This document shows positions 46,026 to 58,200 of a stretch of 64,000 bases of DNA, in pieces; position 1 is the stretch's first letter, and each line of letters starts with the position of its first letter. Both the position numbers and the translations under genes were made by a program. The notes beneath the pieces are model-generated. The model made no database searches. It was not told where the DNA came from and saw only the letters and a program-made list of their open reading frames with translations. The stretch is taken from positions 496,001 to 560,000 of the forward strand of contig NZ_KB895452.1 in assembly GCF_000374865.1 (NCBI RefSeq), given 5' to 3'. The stretch is from Arthrobacter sp. 135MFCol5.1. GTDB taxonomy: Bacteria; Actinomycetota; Actinomycetes; Actinomycetales; Micrococcaceae.

Positions 46026-49000
46026 TCAGGGCGCGTTCCCGGCCTTGTCCTCACCAGCGTTGCCACGGTTGAGGCGCCAGACCGCAAAAGCAATAAGGCC
46101 GACGGCCACCACGGTCAGGAGCGCAAACGTGTACTGCCGCATTGCCCAAAGGACGCAGACGGCAATCCCAGCGGCGCCCCACCTGACAAAGAGCCTGTCA
46201 CCAAGGACCAGCCCGGCGACCAGAAGCACGGCGAGCCACACCAGTACCCACAACTGCTGTGAGGCTTCACCCCCGAACACCGTGCCCGCCCCTGACAGGC
46301 TGAGCAGCGCCGCGGCGGCACACACATAGCGCCGGCCGATGGTGCGACTGTTCGCCAGGTATCGCAGGCCAGCCAGCACGGAGGCCAGCAGCGTGTACCA
46401 CTGCGCCACCCAGAAGGGGTCCGCGTGGGAATCGGCTGGCCACGGCAGGAGTCCTTGAACCGCGCTGAACTCGAACAGGGCGGCCCGCTGGACAGCAGCC
46501 ACGATCGCGAATGCCGCCAGCTCCGCTGCAGGCCGGCGCATGCGGGGTGTCGCTTCGGCGACAGCAACAGCGGCAGCGGCAACGAGGACGCCCACACCGG
46601 TCCAGGAAGTTCCATCACGATAGAGGCCCGCAAGCGCTGCCAGGAGAAGGCCGGCAAAAGCGCCGCCGGCCAAGGACCAGCGCCGGAACGGATCATCCGT
46701 TAGGACCCTGGACCGTGCCCGGCGCACGGCGTAGAGCCCCGCTGCCGCCACGCCTGGCCCTGCCAGCCATGGCAGGTACTGTGCCCACTCCCCCGGGCCA
46801 TTGCCCTCGGATTCTCCCAGCCAGGCGGCCGCCAGCATGAAGGCTCCGCCGAGCACGGCGGCCGCAGCCGGCGGATAGAGGAGCGGCCTCGCTTCCACAT
46901 GGGACGCCGTCAGCAGGACCGTTGCAACGGCAAGCACGGAAGCGCCCGGAACCCAGTGGGAAGCCTGGGGCGACACAGCCAACGCCGCAGCGGTGAATGT
47001 TCCTGCTGCGGCGAGCCACAGGCGGCGCTCCGGGCCCGTAGAGACACTGCGGCGCTGCCACTCCGGACCGGCGGCGGCTGCCGTAAGGCCCAGGAGCAGA
47101 AGCACAACGGCAGTCCCGGTGAAGCTGACGGCAGCCACGTCCCCGAAAGCAACCACCGGGCTGAGGGACAATACGCCGAAGAGCAGCCCGTAAACGCCGA
47201 AGTACAGCGCACCCCGGGCAACGAACAGCCTGCGGGCCACGGCGGCCGACACCACCAGCAGCCCGAGCTCTAGAAGCAACACCCACCGGCCCGCGCCGTC
47301 CACCCCGGTTCCGCCGCCCGGCAGCGGAGCACCAAGGGTCGGGCCAAGCCGCAACGCCCCGTGCTGCACGGCGTACACCAGGGGCAGCAGAGCCTGGCCT
47401 GCAAGGGTGATCCACACGGCGGCCTGCTGGAAGGGCACGGCAGCGAGCCGGAAACGCATCAACCAGCGAATGACATGCTGGGCAGCAAGGACGAGCGCAA
47501 ACGTTACGGAAACAGCGGTGGGTGACGCCGTCACGTCGTCGCTGAGCACCAAGGCAAGGACGGCAGTCAGGACGCGCGCGGCAACGAAGTACCACCCTTT
47601 GCTCCGAGGCCGAGGCACCGCTGCCACCATGACGCCGGCAAACACCGCGAAGACACCCAGCAGAACCTCCATTGCCCGGGCATTTCCGAGCGACAGGCCC
47701 GCGAGAACAATGAAGGACACAGGGGCAAAGACTCCAGCGGCCGGCTCCGTCCGCAGGACGTAGGCAGTCAGTGCGGCGGAAACTGCAGCTCCGGACACGG
47801 CAGCAAGGTGCTGCCAGCTCCCGGATGCCTGGAGCGCCAGGACAGCACAGGCGGCGAGCTGCAGCACGATGACACCGGCAGCGTCGAAAACTACGCCCGA
47901 CGGGGCCCGTCGCAGGATCTTCGCGCCCAACGGCAGGGACATCTGGGCAAAGAGGGCGGCGACGAGAACGGTGGCCGGATGCAGCGCCTCCCCTCCGACA
48001 ACGAGGCTGCCGGTGCTGTGCTGCAACTGGGAGGACGCCGTCAACACCAAAACGGTTCCTGTCGCCCGGGCGGCCCACCAATAAGCCCACCTGTGCCCCA
48101 GCGCCGGGAGCCTGGATGCAGAAGCCACCAGGTACGCCAGCAACAGCAAGAGGACCACGTTCCCGGCCCCCTCCGTCAGCCTGCCAAACGCGAACGCCGC
48201 AAGCATCGCGCCCACCACCGGCGCCAGTACCTCTCCGGCGCCGGGCCGCCAGTTGCGCCAGTCCGCAGGTTTGCCGGTCAGCAAGAAGCCGGTCACGAGA
48301 GCAGCCGTGAGCAGGATCAGCGCTGACGCCCACACCAGCCCCTGGGACCCGAGGCCCGCGACTGACGAGAGGCTGGCGATGCTCCCGAGGCCGAGGAGCG
48401 TGAAGCCGACCAGGCTCATGCTGGGCGCCAGGGCCCTCATTCCGAAACGCTGCATCGCCGCAGAGAGAAGTTGCTGCACAGCCGCCGCGATCAGCAACGT
48501 GAACCACACGGCCCGGTTCTGCCCGGCGCCTTCGGTCAGGGCTGCTGCCAGCGCAGGAGCCAGCACCGTGCAGGCCAGGCGCGCGTTGAGCACCATGCGG
48601 TGCCGCAGTGCCCCGTCCGCCACGTAGGCCCGGACTGCCCAAAAGACGCAGGCCAGGAACAGCATCAGCGCAAACACGCCCTCACCGAGGTGATGGCTGA
48701 CGAGGGCTGCCAGCAACAGTGCCGGGAGTGGCACGATCTCCGCGCGGCCGCGAAGCCTGGCAGCCAGCGCGAAGCCTGTGACAAGGCTCAGCAGGACTGG
48801 AAGCCACAGTGGCACAGGACTTGCAGATATCCGGGCCGGCAGGAAGAAGCCCGCGACGACGACGGCCAGCGCGTAGCCGGCCGTGGCCGCGAACTGGATG
48901 CCGAACGTGACGAGCGCGTCACGCCGCCAGCGTGCCGTGCCCGCCTGCGGGCCGGCGTCGACCGTCCGTTGGTGCCCGCCGGACCCGCTTGCTGCCCGCG

Positions 49001-50228
49001 TGATCCAGCCTTCAAGGTGTCCGCCCATGAATGCCACTGCCACTGCCTGGGCGCCAACCACAACGGCAAGGGTGAACAGGGCGACCGTCCCGCGTCCTGA
49101 CACGTGCCAGATCCCCACCGTCGCCGCGATTGTCAGAGCCACCCTCGCGGCCCTGAAATACGCCACCCGCAGACCAGCCGTCGTCACTGCAAACACGGCG
49201 AAGTATGCCCCGCAGGCGCCGACGACCAGCGCATACTCGGCCTTGGTCAATCCCGGGCCACCGGGCAGGAACGGCGAAAACGTGGCCGCAACCGCGACAC
49301 CTGGCACCACATAGGGGTGCAGTGCGGCAAGCGGCCCGGCGAAAATAGGCGGCAGCCAAGACGGGCGCCGATGCGACAACAACGTGAAGGCCACGGCCAC
49401 GCTGATCATGGCCGCGAAATACCAAACGAGTGCTCCTCCGAGGACAGCAACCCCCGACCACGCCGTCGACACCACAAACGTCAACGAGAGGTAGGTCAGG
49501 ACTTTACTGTCCAGCCTGATGGCGGCCGCCACATAAGCGGCGGTCCCCAGCAGGGACGTCAGCAACCAGGTGGCCGGCCCGTTGTGCCAGGCAAAGTTGT
49601 ACAGTGCCAGGCCCGAAACCGGCACCAGCGCCAGCCCGGTGCCGGTGAAGGCAACGGCGGCCGGCCTCAACCGGGCGATCTTTGCATGCAGCCCGAAGCC
49701 CAGACAGTAGAACGTTGCGGTGACGGCTCCAACACCTGCGAAGCGCAGCATCGGGGGCAAACTGCTCCCGACGAAGAGTGCCGCAGCCGCCACCAGGAGC
49801 ATACTTGCGACGTAGAGCGTGATGTTGATGTTCTGCCGGTCCCGGCGTTCCCGGCGCGCCTGGCGCTCGGCCGGCGTGACGGCACGCGGCAAGGCACGGG
49901 CACCCGATGGGACTGGCGCGGGGGGCCGCGGCGGTACCGCCCGTCCGGGGCCGGAGACGATTCCCAACCGGTCGGCGTCGGCGTGCCGGGTCAGTGCGGA
50001 GGATGCCGGTGCGGGCTGCCCGAAAGCGGCTGCCGCGGCGAGCGTTCCGGCAACTGGCGGAAGCACAGGAGGAGCCGCGTCCACAGAGACCCGCGCCGGG
50101 TTCACTTCCTGCGCCGCGGGTTGGTCCGCACTGGCCGGACGCCGCATTTGGTCTACTTGAGCCATTGCGTCCAGCCACCCCTGCAGATGACCGGCGCGGT
50201 ACCCTGCGGCATACGACTCGTCCCTCAT
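46026..50228 (-). CDS. Giant polytopic membrane protein, function unknown
   Basis: About 1400 residues from ATG 50228 (AGAAGG 6 bp upstream; a TTG start 15 codons earlier is less likely). The first 35 residues (YAAGYRAGHLQGWLDAMAQ) look like a soluble motif. Residues 50-140 are Pro/Ala-rich and disordered, ending in a basic RRERRDRQNINITLYVASM segment. The remainder is several dozen hydrophobic helices with very short loops. It is reminiscent of the large SCO7613-type actinobacterial membrane proteins, but I do not recognise a catalytic motif. Followed by the 41-residue membrane protein gene. No function is assigned. Confidence 0.8.
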   Translation of the reverse strand: MRDESYAAGYRAGHLQGWLDAMAQVDQMRRPASADQPAAQEVNPARVSVDAAPPVLPPVAGTLAAAAAFGQPAPASSALTRHADADRLGIVSGPGRAVPPRPPAPVPSGARALPRAVTPAERQARRERRDRQNINITLYVASMLLVAAAALFVGSSLPPMLRFAGVGAVTATFYCLGFGLHAKIARLRPAAVAFTGTGLALVPVSGLALYNFAWHNGPATWLLTSLLGTAAYVAAAIRLDSKVLTYLSLTFVVSTAWSGVAVLGGALVWYFAAMISVAVAFTLLSHRRPSWLPPIFAGPLAALHPYVVPGVAVAATFSPFLPGGPGLTKAEYALVVGACGAYFAVFAVTTAGLRVAYFRAARVALTIAATVGIWHVSGRGTVALFTLAVVVGAQAVAVAFMGGHLEGWITRAASGSGGHQRTVDAGPQAGTARWRRDALVTFGIQFAATAGYALAVVVAGFFLPARISASPVPLWLPVLLSLVTGFALAARLRGRAEIVPLPALLLAALVSHHLGEGVFALMLFLACVFWAVRAYVADGALRHRMVLNARLACTVLAPALAAALTEGAGQNRAVWFTLLIAAAVQQLLSAAMQRFGMRALAPSMSLVGFTLLGLGSIASLSSVAGLGSQGLVWASALILLTAALVTGFLLTGKPADWRNWRPGAGEVLAPVVGAMLAAFAFGRLTEGAGNVVLLLLLAYLVASASRLPALGHRWAYWWAARATGTVLVLTASSQLQHSTGSLVVGGEALHPATVLVAALFAQMSLPLGAKILRRAPSGVVFDAAGVIVLQLAACAVLALQASGSWQHLAAVSGAAVSAALTAYVLRTEPAAGVFAPVSFIVLAGLSLGNARAMEVLLGVFAVFAGVMVAAVPRPRSKGWYFVAARVLTAVLALVLSDDVTASPTAVSVTFALVLAAQHVIRWLMRFRLAAVPFQQAAVWITLAGQALLPLVYAVQHGALRLGPTLGAPLPGGGTGVDGAGRWVLLLELGLLVVSAAVARRLFVARGALYFGVYGLLFGVLSLSPVVAFGDVAAVSFTGTAVVLLLLGLTAAAAGPEWQRRSVSTGPERRLWLAAAGTFTAAALAVSPQASHWVPGASVLAVATVLLTASHVEARPLLYPPAAAAVLGGAFMLAAAWLGESEGNGPGEWAQYLPWLAGPGVAAAGLYAVRRARSRVLTDDPFRRWSLAGGAFAGLLLAALAGLYRDGTSWTGVGVLVAAAAVAVAEATPRMRRPAAELAAFAIVAAVQRAALFEFSAVQGLLPWPADSHADPFWVAQWYTLLASVLAGLRYLANSRTIGRRYVCAAAALLSLSGAGTVFGGEASQQLWVLVWLAVLLVAGLVLGDRLFVRWGAAGIAVCVLWAMRQYTFALLTVVAVGLIAFAVWRLNRGNAGEDKAGNAP

Positions 50229-50294
50229 GTCGGGCCTTCTTCCATAAGACAACGGTCCCCATTTATTTATCAAACGACTGGATAAATGGTAGCA

Positions 50295-50328
50295 AAAGAA
50301 AACCCCGCTGCACTGGGCAGCGGGGTTT
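50295..50328 (-). terminator. Intrinsic terminator after tuf
   Basis: Perfect 12-bp stem (50300-50311 with 50317-50328), 5-nt loop, followed on the minus strand by a T-rich tail (TTTTCTTTT type). It lies downstream of tuf and upstream of the giant membrane protein gene. Confidence 0.88.
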
Positions 50329-50377
50329 CCTGTGGATTACCGAATCAAGGATTCGGATGGTCCGTGATCAGCAGAAA

Positions 50378-51568
50378 CTACTTGATGATCTTGGTGACAC
50401 GTCCCGAACCAACGGTGCGGCCGCCTTCACGGATTGCGAAGCCGAGGCCCTCTTCCATTGCGATGGGCTGGATGAGCGCAACGGTCATCTCAGTGTTGTC
50501 GCCGGGCATAACCATTTCCGTGCCCTCGGGCAGGGTGATAACGCCGGTTACGTCCGTGGTGCGGAAGTAGAACTGCGGGCGGTAGTTGGAGTAGAACGGG
50601 TTGTGACGTCCGCCTTCGTCCTTGGAGAGGATGTAGACGTTGGCCTCGAAGTCGGTGTGCGGGGTGATGGAACCCGGCTTGACGACAACCTGGCCACGCT
50701 CGACATCGTCGCGCTTCAGACCGCGGAGCAGGAGGCCACAGTTCTCGCCGGCCCATGCTTCGTCGAGCTGCTTGTGGAACATCTCGATACCGGTAACCGT
50801 GGTCTTCTGGACCGGGCGGATGCCGACGATCTCGACCTCGGAGTTGATGGCGAGGGTTCCACGCTCGGCGCGGCCCGTAACAACGGTGCCACGACCGGTG
50901 ATGGTGAAGACGTCTTCGATCGGCATCAGGAACGGCTTGTCGCGGTCACGTACGGGGTCCGGAACGGACTCGTCGACTGCAGCCATCAGGTCCTCAACGG
51001 ACTTGACCCACTCGGGGTCGCCTTCCAGGGCCTTCAGGCCGGAGACGCGGACAACCGGAGCGTTGTCGCCATCGAAGCCCTGCGAGCTCAGGAGCTCGCG
51101 AACTTCCATTTCGACGAGGTCGAGGAGCTCTTCGTCGTCAACCATGTCGGCCTTGTTCAGCGCGACCAGCAGGTAGGGAACACCAACCTGGCGGGCCAGC
51201 AGAACGTGCTCGCGGGTCTGAGCCATCGGGCCGTCGGTGGCGGCAACCACGAGGATTGCGCCGTCCATCTGGGCAGCACCGGTGATCATGTTCTTGATGT
51301 AGTCAGCGTGGCCGGGGGCGTCAACGTGTGCGTAGTGACGCTTCTCGGTCTGGTACTCCACGTGGGAGATGTTGATGGTAATACCGCGCTGACGCTCTTC
51401 GGGTGCAGAGTCGATCGACGCGAAGTCACGCTTCTCGTTGAGAGTCGGGTACTTGTCGTACAGCACCTTGGAAATGGCGGCCGTCAGCGTCGTCTTACCG
51501 TGGTCAACGTGACCAATGGTGCCGATGTTGACGTGCGGCTTAGTCCGCTCGAACTTTGCCTTTGCCAC
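50378..51568 (-). CDS. tuf: Translation elongation factor Tu
   Basis: 396 residues; GTPase that delivers aminoacyl-tRNA. G1 GHVDHGKT at 19-26, [16 protein letters not shown] and the domain 2/3 sequences are all standard. Last gene of the str block, 265 bp after fusA, so an additional tuf promoter is likely, but no clear one was found. The only tuf copy in the window. Confidence 0.99.
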   Translation of the reverse strand: MAKAKFERTKPHVNIGTIGHVDHGKTTLTAAISKVLYDKYPTLNEKRDFASIDSAPEERQRGITINISHVEYQTEKRHYAHVDAPGHADYIKNMITGAAQMDGAILVVAATDGPMAQTREHVLLARQVGVPYLLVALNKADMVDDEELLDLVEMEVRELLSSQGFDGDNAPVVRVSGLKALEGDPEWVKSVEDLMAAVDESVPDPVRDRDKPFLMPIEDVFTITGRGTVVTGRAERGTLAINSEVEIVGIRPVQKTTVTGIEMFHKQLDEAWAGENCGLLLRGLKRDDVERGQVVVKPGSITPHTDFEANVYILSKDEGGRHNPFYSNYRPQFYFRTTDVTGVITLPEGTEMVMPGDNTEMTVALIQPIAMEEGLGFAIREGGRTVGSGRVTKIIK

Positions 51569-51833
51569 AGGTTCCTCCTAGAACGTTTTCAAATGACATA
51601 CCCTCCTGCCGCTCTTGTCGCGGCAGAAACTCAGGTAAGTCTACTTGGGGGGCTTTGGATTGGTGAAATTGCAGATTCAGGAACTAATACTAGTCCCTAG
51701 AGCCTGTTCGTGCAGATGGCCGGGAACCGGCTTGACCGGACGAATCCGACCGTGCCCCGGCCACCTGCACCGGCTGTGCTTTCCGTAACCGGCAAGCGCA
51801 CCCGAGTTTTTTCGCTGCGAAAAGTCCGAAGGA

Positions 51834-53948
51834 CTACTCGCCGCGGGTCTTCTGGATGATCTCGTCGGCAACTGCCTTCGGGACCTCGGCGTAGCTGTTG
51901 AACGTCATGGAGTACACAGCACGGCCCTGGGTCTTCGAGCGCAGGTCACCGATGTAGCCGAACATGCCGGACAGCGGAACGTGCGCACGGATGACCTTGA
52001 CGCCCTGTGCATCTTCCATGGACTGCATCTGGCCACGGCGGGAGTTGAGGTCACCGATAACTTCACCCATGTATTCCTCAGGGGTGCGGACCTCGACATC
52101 CATCAGCGGTTCAAGCAGAACCGGGTTCGCCTTGCGCGCAGCTTCCTTGAAAGCCATGCGGCCGGCGATCTTGAACGCCATTTCCGAAGAGTCAACATCG
52201 TGGTACGCGCCGTCAATCAGCGTGGCCTTGATGCCGACAACCGGGTAGCCGGCCAGGACGCCGTCGTTCAGCGCATCCTGGATGCCCGCGTCAACGGACG
52301 GGATGTACTCGCGGGGAACGCGGCCACCGGTGACCTTGTTCTCAAACTCGTACAGCTCGCCCTCGGCGGTGTCCAGCGGCTCGATCGCGATCTGGATCTT
52401 TGCGAACTGGCCCGAACCACCGGTCTGCTTCTTGTGCGTGTAGTCGTGGCGTTCGACGGCGCGCTTGATGGTTTCGCGGTAAGCAACCTGGGGCTTGCCC
52501 ACGTTGGCCTCGACCTTGAATTCGCGGCGCATGCGGTCCACCAGGATGTCCAGGTGGAGCTCGCCCATGCCGGCGATGATGGTCTGGCCGGTGTCTTCGT
52601 TGAGGGACACCTGGAAGGTGGGGTCCTCAGCGGAGAGCTTCTGGATGGCCGTGGAGAGCTTCTCCTGGTCACCCTTGGTGTTCGGCTCGATGGCAACCGA
52701 GATCACGGGCTCCGGGAAGCTCATGGACTCGAGCACGATCTGGTTGTTGGCATCGCACAGGGTGTCGCCCGTGGTGGTGTCCTTCAGACCGATGGCTGCA
52801 TAGATGTGGCCGGCGGTAGCGCCCTCGACGGGCATTTCCTTGTTGGCGTGCATCTGGAACAGCTTGCCGATGCGCTCCTTCTTGCCCTTGGTGGAGTTGA
52901 CCACCTGGGCGCCTGCTTCCACGTGACCGGAGTACACGCGGATGAAGGTGAGCTGGCCGAAGAAGGGGTGGGCCGCAATCTTGAAGGCCAGAGCCGAGAA
53001 GGGCTCTTCCGAGGAAGGCTTGCGGGTCAGTTCCTTCTCTTCGTCGCGAGGATCGTGGCCGACCATCGGGGGGACGTCGAGCGGGTTCGGCAGGTAGTCC
53101 ACCACGGCATCGAGCATCGGCTGGACGCCGCGGTTCTTGAAGGCGGAGCCACAGAAGATCGGGTACAGCTCGGAGTTGATGGTCATCTTGCGGATGCCGG
53201 CCTTGAGCTCGTCGATCGAGATCTCTTCGCCCTCGAGGTACTTCTCCATGAGTTCCTCAGAGGACTCGGCGACCGTCTCAACGAGGTTCGCGCGGTACTC
53301 TTCAGCCTTTTCCTGCAGGTCGGCAGGGATCTCGCGGATTTCGTACTTGGCACCCATGGTCACGTCGCCCTTGGCGTCGCCCGGCCAAACCAGGGCACGC
53401 ATGTAAAGCAGGTCGACGACGCCGATGAAGTCGTTCTCGGCACCGATGGGCAGCTGCATGACCAGCGGCTTGGCACCGAGGCGGCTGATGATGGTGTCTA
53501 CGGTGAAGTAGAAGTCAGCACCGAGCTTGTCCATCTTGTTGACGAAGCAAATACGCGGAACGTTGTACTTGTCAGCCTGGCGCCAAACGGTTTCCGACTG
53601 CGGCTCAACGCCTTCCTTGCCATCGAAGACGGCAACTGCACCGTCGAGGACGCGCAGGGAGCGCTCAACCTCAACCGTGAAGTCAACGTGGCCGGGGGTG
53701 TCGATGATGTTGATCTGGTTGTTCTCCCAGAAGCAGGTCACGGCGGCAGACGTGATGGTGATGCCGCGTTCCTTTTCCTGTTCCATCCAGTCAGTGGTCG
53801 AAGCGCCGTCGTGCGTTTCGCCGATCTTGTGGTTCACACCCGTGTAGAACAGGATGCGCTCGGTTGTGGTGGTCTTGCCGGCATCAATGTGGGCCATGAT
53901 GCCGATGTTGCGGACCTTACTAAGGTCGGTAAGCACGTCCTGTGCCAC
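51834..53948 (-). CDS. fusA: Translation elongation factor G
   Basis: 704 residues; GTPase of translocation and, with RRF, ribosome recycling. G1 AHIDAGKT at 19-26, [19 protein letters not shown], and domain IV/V sequences ([25 protein letters not shown]) are present. 69 bp after rpsG in the str operon. Confidence 0.99.
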   Translation of the reverse strand: MAQDVLTDLSKVRNIGIMAHIDAGKTTTTERILFYTGVNHKIGETHDGASTTDWMEQEKERGITITSAAVTCFWENNQINIIDTPGHVDFTVEVERSLRVLDGAVAVFDGKEGVEPQSETVWRQADKYNVPRICFVNKMDKLGADFYFTVDTIISRLGAKPLVMQLPIGAENDFIGVVDLLYMRALVWPGDAKGDVTMGAKYEIREIPADLQEKAEEYRANLVETVAESSEELMEKYLEGEEISIDELKAGIRKMTINSELYPIFCGSAFKNRGVQPMLDAVVDYLPNPLDVPPMVGHDPRDEEKELTRKPSSEEPFSALAFKIAAHPFFGQLTFIRVYSGHVEAGAQVVNSTKGKKERIGKLFQMHANKEMPVEGATAGHIYAAIGLKDTTTGDTLCDANNQIVLESMSFPEPVISVAIEPNTKGDQEKLSTAIQKLSAEDPTFQVSLNEDTGQTIIAGMGELHLDILVDRMRREFKVEANVGKPQVAYRETIKRAVERHDYTHKKQTGGSGQFAKIQIAIEPLDTAEGELYEFENKVTGGRVPREYIPSVDAGIQDALNDGVLAGYPVVGIKATLIDGAYHDVDSSEMAFKIAGRMAFKEAARKANPVLLEPLMDVEVRTPEEYMGEVIGDLNSRRGQMQSMEDAQGVKVIRAHVPLSGMFGYIGDLRSKTQGRAVYSMTFNSYAEVPKAVADEIIQKTRGE

Positions 53949-54017
53949 GGGGTCTCCTTTTGGGATGGACTACACGTTCGCCGCCGGCTCTGTTGAGCCG
54001 GCGGCGCCCGGGGAGTA

Positions 54018-54488
54018 TTACCAGCGGTAGTGTGCGAAGGCCTTGTTGGACTCGGCCATCTTGTGGGTGTCTTCGCGACGCTTCACAGCGGCACCGAGAC
54101 CGTTGGACGCATCCAGGATTTCGTTCTGGAGGCGCTCGGTCATCGTCTTTTCACGGCGGGCCTTGGAGTAGCCAACCAGCCAGCGCAGGGCGAGTGCGGT
54201 GGAGCGGCCCGGCTTGACCTCAACCGGGACCTGGTAGGTGGCGCCACCGACGCGGCGGGAGCGAACTTCAAGCGAAGGCTTGACGTTGTCCATGGCCTTC
54301 TTCAGCGCTGCGACGGGGTCGCCACCGGACTTGGCGCGTGCGCCTTCGAGGGCTCCGTAGACGATGCGCTCTGCAGTGGACTTCTTGCCGTCAACAAGCA
54401 CCTTGTTGATGAGCTGGGTTACCAGCGGGGAGCCGTAAACCGGATCCGAAACGAGCGGCCGCTTGGGGGCCGGACCCTTGCGAGGCAT
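54018..54488 (-). CDS. rpsG: 30S ribosomal protein S7
   Basis: 156 residues; nucleates the 30S head. [44 protein letters not shown] is diagnostic. One bp after rpsL. Confidence 0.99.
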   Translation of the reverse strand: MPRKGPAPKRPLVSDPVYGSPLVTQLINKVLVDGKKSTAERIVYGALEGARAKSGGDPVAALKKAMDNVKPSLEVRSRRVGGATYQVPVEVKPGRSTALALRWLVGYSKARREKTMTERLQNEILDASNGLGAAVKRREDTHKMAESNKAFAHYRW

Positions 54489-54489
54489 A

Positions 54490-54864
54490 TTACTTCTTCT
54501 CCATCTTTGCGCCGTAGCGGCTGCGGGCCTGCTTACGGTTCTTCACGCCCTGGGTATCAAGGGCGCCACGGACGATCTTGTAGCGGACACCGGGGAGGTC
54601 CTTAACACGACCACCGCGGACGAGCACAATGGAGTGCTCCTGCAGGTTGTGGCCAACACCGGGGATGTAGGCGGTAACTTCCACGCCGCCGTTGAGGCGA
54701 ACACGCGCCACCTTACGCAGAGCCGAGTTCGGCTTCTTCGGGGTGGTGGTGTAAACGCGGGTGCAAACACCGCGGCGCATGGGGCTGCCCTTAAGCGCGG
54801 GAGCCTTGGTCTTTGAGACCTTAGGCGTGCGGCCCTTGCGGACCAGCTGGTTAATCGTAGGCAC
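54490..54864 (-). CDS. rpsL: 30S ribosomal protein S12
   Basis: 124 residues; decoding-centre protein. [18 protein letters not shown] (Lys43 position) and [13 protein letters not shown] (Lys88 position) are the wild-type sequences, so the classical streptomycin-resistance substitutions are not present. First gene of the str operon. Confidence 0.99.
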   Translation of the reverse strand: MPTINQLVRKGRTPKVSKTKAPALKGSPMRRGVCTRVYTTTPKKPNSALRKVARVRLNGGVEVTAYIPGVGHNLQEHSIVLVRGGRVKDLPGVRYKIVRGALDTQGVKNRKQARSRYGAKMEKK

Positions 54865-55146
54865 TCTCGTGTTCTCCGTTTTATCCGGAGTGGCTGTTTC
54901 CGGCCACTCTCTTGTTGCGTTGCCCCGCCGCCCGAGCCCTGAAGAGGATCTTCATGGCGGCGAAGGCGAAGCCTTTAATAGTCGGATCGCATACCGGGAA
55001 GGAGCTTGCGATCCCATCAGTCCCTAGGCATGCAAAAATGTGGCATACGTTGCACAAGAACCCTGCAAACCGGAAACGTCGCTCTGGCCCAGCCTTTCAG
55101 CTGATACCGGCGCACTCATCCACTGCCACAATAACAATTGGTAACC

Positions 55147-55155
55147 AGTCTACCA
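55147..55155 (-). promoter_or_regulatory. Candidate str-operon (rpsL) promoter, extended -10
   Basis: TG-G-TAGACT on the minus strand, just downstream of the rpoC terminator hairpin and upstream of rpsL. Similar extended -10 boxes occur before rplN. Confidence 0.4.
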
Positions 55156-55189
55156 CGGACAGTGTCCAGGCCTTAATCGACGGGTTAAA

Positions 55190-55227
55190 GGGGGATGGTC
55201 CCCCACCGTGCGGTGCGGGACCATCCC
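55190..55227 (-). terminator. Hairpin after rpoC
   Basis: An 11-bp arm (GGGATGGTCCC at about 55192-55202 with GGGACCATCCC at 55217-55227) closes a loop that itself pairs (CACCG/CGGTG). The minus-strand tail is only CTTTAA, so termination may be partial. Confidence 0.6.
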
Positions 55228-55252
55228 TTTCGGCTAAGCCGGCTTCTGCTGG

Positions 55253-58200
55253 TTAGCGGAAGTCGTTGCCGAGGTCGTAGTCATCCAGCGGGATGGCGTG
55301 GAACTCGGGAGCTCCGTCACCGCCCAGGGTGTCGTACGAGAAATCGCTGAATGCGCTGGGGCCGGTGAACAGGTTGGCCTTCGCTTCTTCAGTGGGCTCG
55401 ACCGTGACCTCCGTGTAGCGCGGGAGGCCCGTGCCGGCGGGGATCAGCTTACCGATGATGACGTTCTCCTTCAGGCCAAGCAGCGGATCGCTCTTGCCTT
55501 CCATGGCCGCCTGCGTCAGGACGCGGGTGGTCTCCTGGAAGGAAGCGGCCGAGAGCCAGGACTCGGTGGCCAGCGACGCCTTGGTGATGCCCATGAGCTC
55601 AGGACGTCCGGAAGCCGGAGTCTTGCCCTCGGACACAACGCGGCGGTTGGCCTCCTCGAACCGGCTCCGCTCGGCGAGCTCGCCGGGCAGCAAGTCCGAT
55701 TCACCGGACTCGATGACCGTGACGCGCCGCAGCATCTGGCGGACGATAACCTCGACGTGCTTGTCGTGGATACCGATGCCCTGGCTGCGGTAGACGCCCT
55801 GGACCTCGTCCACCAGGAACTTCTGGGCGGCACGCGGACCCATGATGCGCAGGACCTGCTTGGGGTCCACGGGACCGTTGATCAGCTTCTGGCCAACGGT
55901 GACGTGGTCACCGTCTTCGATGAGCAGGCGTGAACGGCGCAGGACCGGGTAAGCGATCTCTTCCGTTCCGTCATCCGGGGTGATGACCAGGCGCATCTGG
56001 CGCTCGGACTCTTCGATGGTGATGCGGCCGGCTGCTTCGGCAATCGGCGCGACACCCTTCGGAGTACGGGCTTCGAAGAGCTCCTGGATACGGGGCAGAC
56101 CCTGGGTGATGTCGTCGCCACCGCCGGCGGAAACTGCACCACCGGTGTGGAACGTACGCATGGTCAGCTGGGTACCGGGCTCACCGATGGACTGTGCGGC
56201 AATGATGCCCACGGCCTCGCCGATGTCCACGGTCTTGCCGGTGGCCAGCGAACGGCCGTAGCACAGGGCGCAGGTGCCGACGCTGGACTCACAGGTGAGG
56301 ACCGAGCGGACCTTGACCTCGGTGATGCCTGCCTTGAAGAGTTCCGCGATGACGACGTCGCCGCAGTCGGTGCCGGCGGCTGCGAGGACATTGCCCTCGG
56401 AGTCCACGACGTCGACGGCCAGCGTACGGGCGTAGGCGCTGTTCTCGACGTTCTCGTCCAGGACGAGCTCACCGTTGGAATCGGCGACGGCGATGGGCGT
56501 GACCAAGCCGCGCTCGGTGCCGCAGTCTTCTTCACGGACGATGACGTCCTGCGAGACGTCCACCAGGCGACGGGTCAGGTAACCCGAGTTGGCGGTACGC
56601 AGGGCGGTATCGGCCAGGCCCTTACGGGCACCGTGCGTGGCGATGAAGTATTCCAGCACCGACAGGCCCTCACGGTAGGAGGACTTGATGGGGCGCGGGA
56701 TGATCTCGCCCTTCGGGTTGGCCACCAGGCCACGGATACCCGCGATCTGGCGGACCTGCATCCAGTTACCACGTGCACCGGAGGACACCATGCGGTTGAT
56801 GGTGTTCATCGGTGACAGGCTCTCGCGCATCACCGAGGCGATGTCGTTGGTGGCCTTGTTCCAGATCTCGATCAGTTCCTGGCGACGCTCGTCGTCGTCG
56901 ATCAGGCCCTTGTCGTACTGGCCCTGGATCTTGGCGGCCCGTTCCTCGTAACCGGCAAGGATTTCCGGCTTGGCAGCCGGGACCTCGATGTCGGAGATGG
57001 CAACCGTGACGCCTGAGCGGGTGGCCCAGTAGAAACCGGCGTCCTTCAGGTTGTCCAGCGTTGCCGCGGTGACCACCTTCGGGTAGCGCTCGGCGAGGTC
57101 GTTGACGATCCGGGACAGCTCGCCCTTGTCGGCAACAGCCTCGACCCAGGGGTAGTCCTCGGGCAGGGTCTCGTTGAAGAGGACCTGGCCCAGGGAGGTC
57201 TGGACGAGAGCGGGCTGACCCTGCTCCCAGCCTTCCGGAGCTTCCCAGCCGGCGTAGGGCACGAAGCCTTCGAGCCGGATCTTGACCTGCGAGTTCAGGT
57301 GCAGCTCGCGGGCGTCGAACGCCATGATGGCTTCCGAAACCGAACCGAAGATGCGGCCTTCGCCGGCTGAACCCTTGCGCTTGGTGGTCAGGTGGTAGAG
57401 GCCGATGATCATATCCTGCGAGGGCAGGGTGACCGGGCGTCCGTCGGAGGGCTTCAGGATGTTGTTCGAGGACAGCATCAGGATGCGGGCCTCAGCCTGC
57501 GCTTCGGGGCTCAGCGGCAGGTGGACTGCCATCTGGTCACCGTCGAAGTCTGCGTTGAACGCGCCACAAACCAGCGGGTGCAGCTGGATTGCCTTGCCTT
57601 CAACAAGCTGCGGCTCGAACGCCTGGATGCCCAGGCGGTGCAGGGTAGGTGCACGGTTGAGCAGCACCGGGTGTTCGGTGATGATCTCTTCGAGAACGTC
57701 CCAGACCTGCGGGCGGTAGCGCTCCACCATCCGCTTGGCCGACTTGATGTTCTGGGCGTGGTTGAGGTCAACCAGGCGCTTCATCACGAACGGCTTGAAG
57801 AGCTCCAGGGCCATCTGCTTGGGCAGGCCGCACTGGTGCAGCTTCAGCTGCGGGCCGACGACGATGACCGAACGGCCGGAGTAGTCGACGCGCTTGCCGA
57901 GGAGGTTCTGGCGGAAACGGCCCTGCTTGCCCTTGAGCATGTCGCTCAAGGACTTCAGCGGACGGTTGCCCGGTCCGGTGACCGGACGGCCGCGGCGGCC
58001 GTTGTCGAAGAGGCTGTCAACAGCTTCCTGAAGCATGCGCTTCTCGTTGTTGACGATGATCTCCGGAGCACCAAGGTCAAGCAGGCGCTTGAGGCGGTTG
58101 TTCCGGTTGATCACGCGGCGGTAGAGGTCGTTCAGGTCGGAGGTCGCGAAGCGGCCACCGTCCAGCTGGACCATCGGGCGCAGTTCCGGCGGGATCACCG

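Larger units (their letters stand above)
54865..55252 (-). other. rpoC-rpsL intergenic region with leader
   Basis: 388 bp without a gene. On the minus strand, in order: the hairpin after rpoC (55190-55227), an extended -10 TGGTAGACT (55147-55155) that may be the str promoter, and a leader of about 275 nt before rpsL. No -35 of quality. Confidence 0.45.

Noticed and set aside
51981-53996. 671-codon open frame antisense to fusA
   Set aside because: Shadow of fusA; extends past both gene ends without any family motif.
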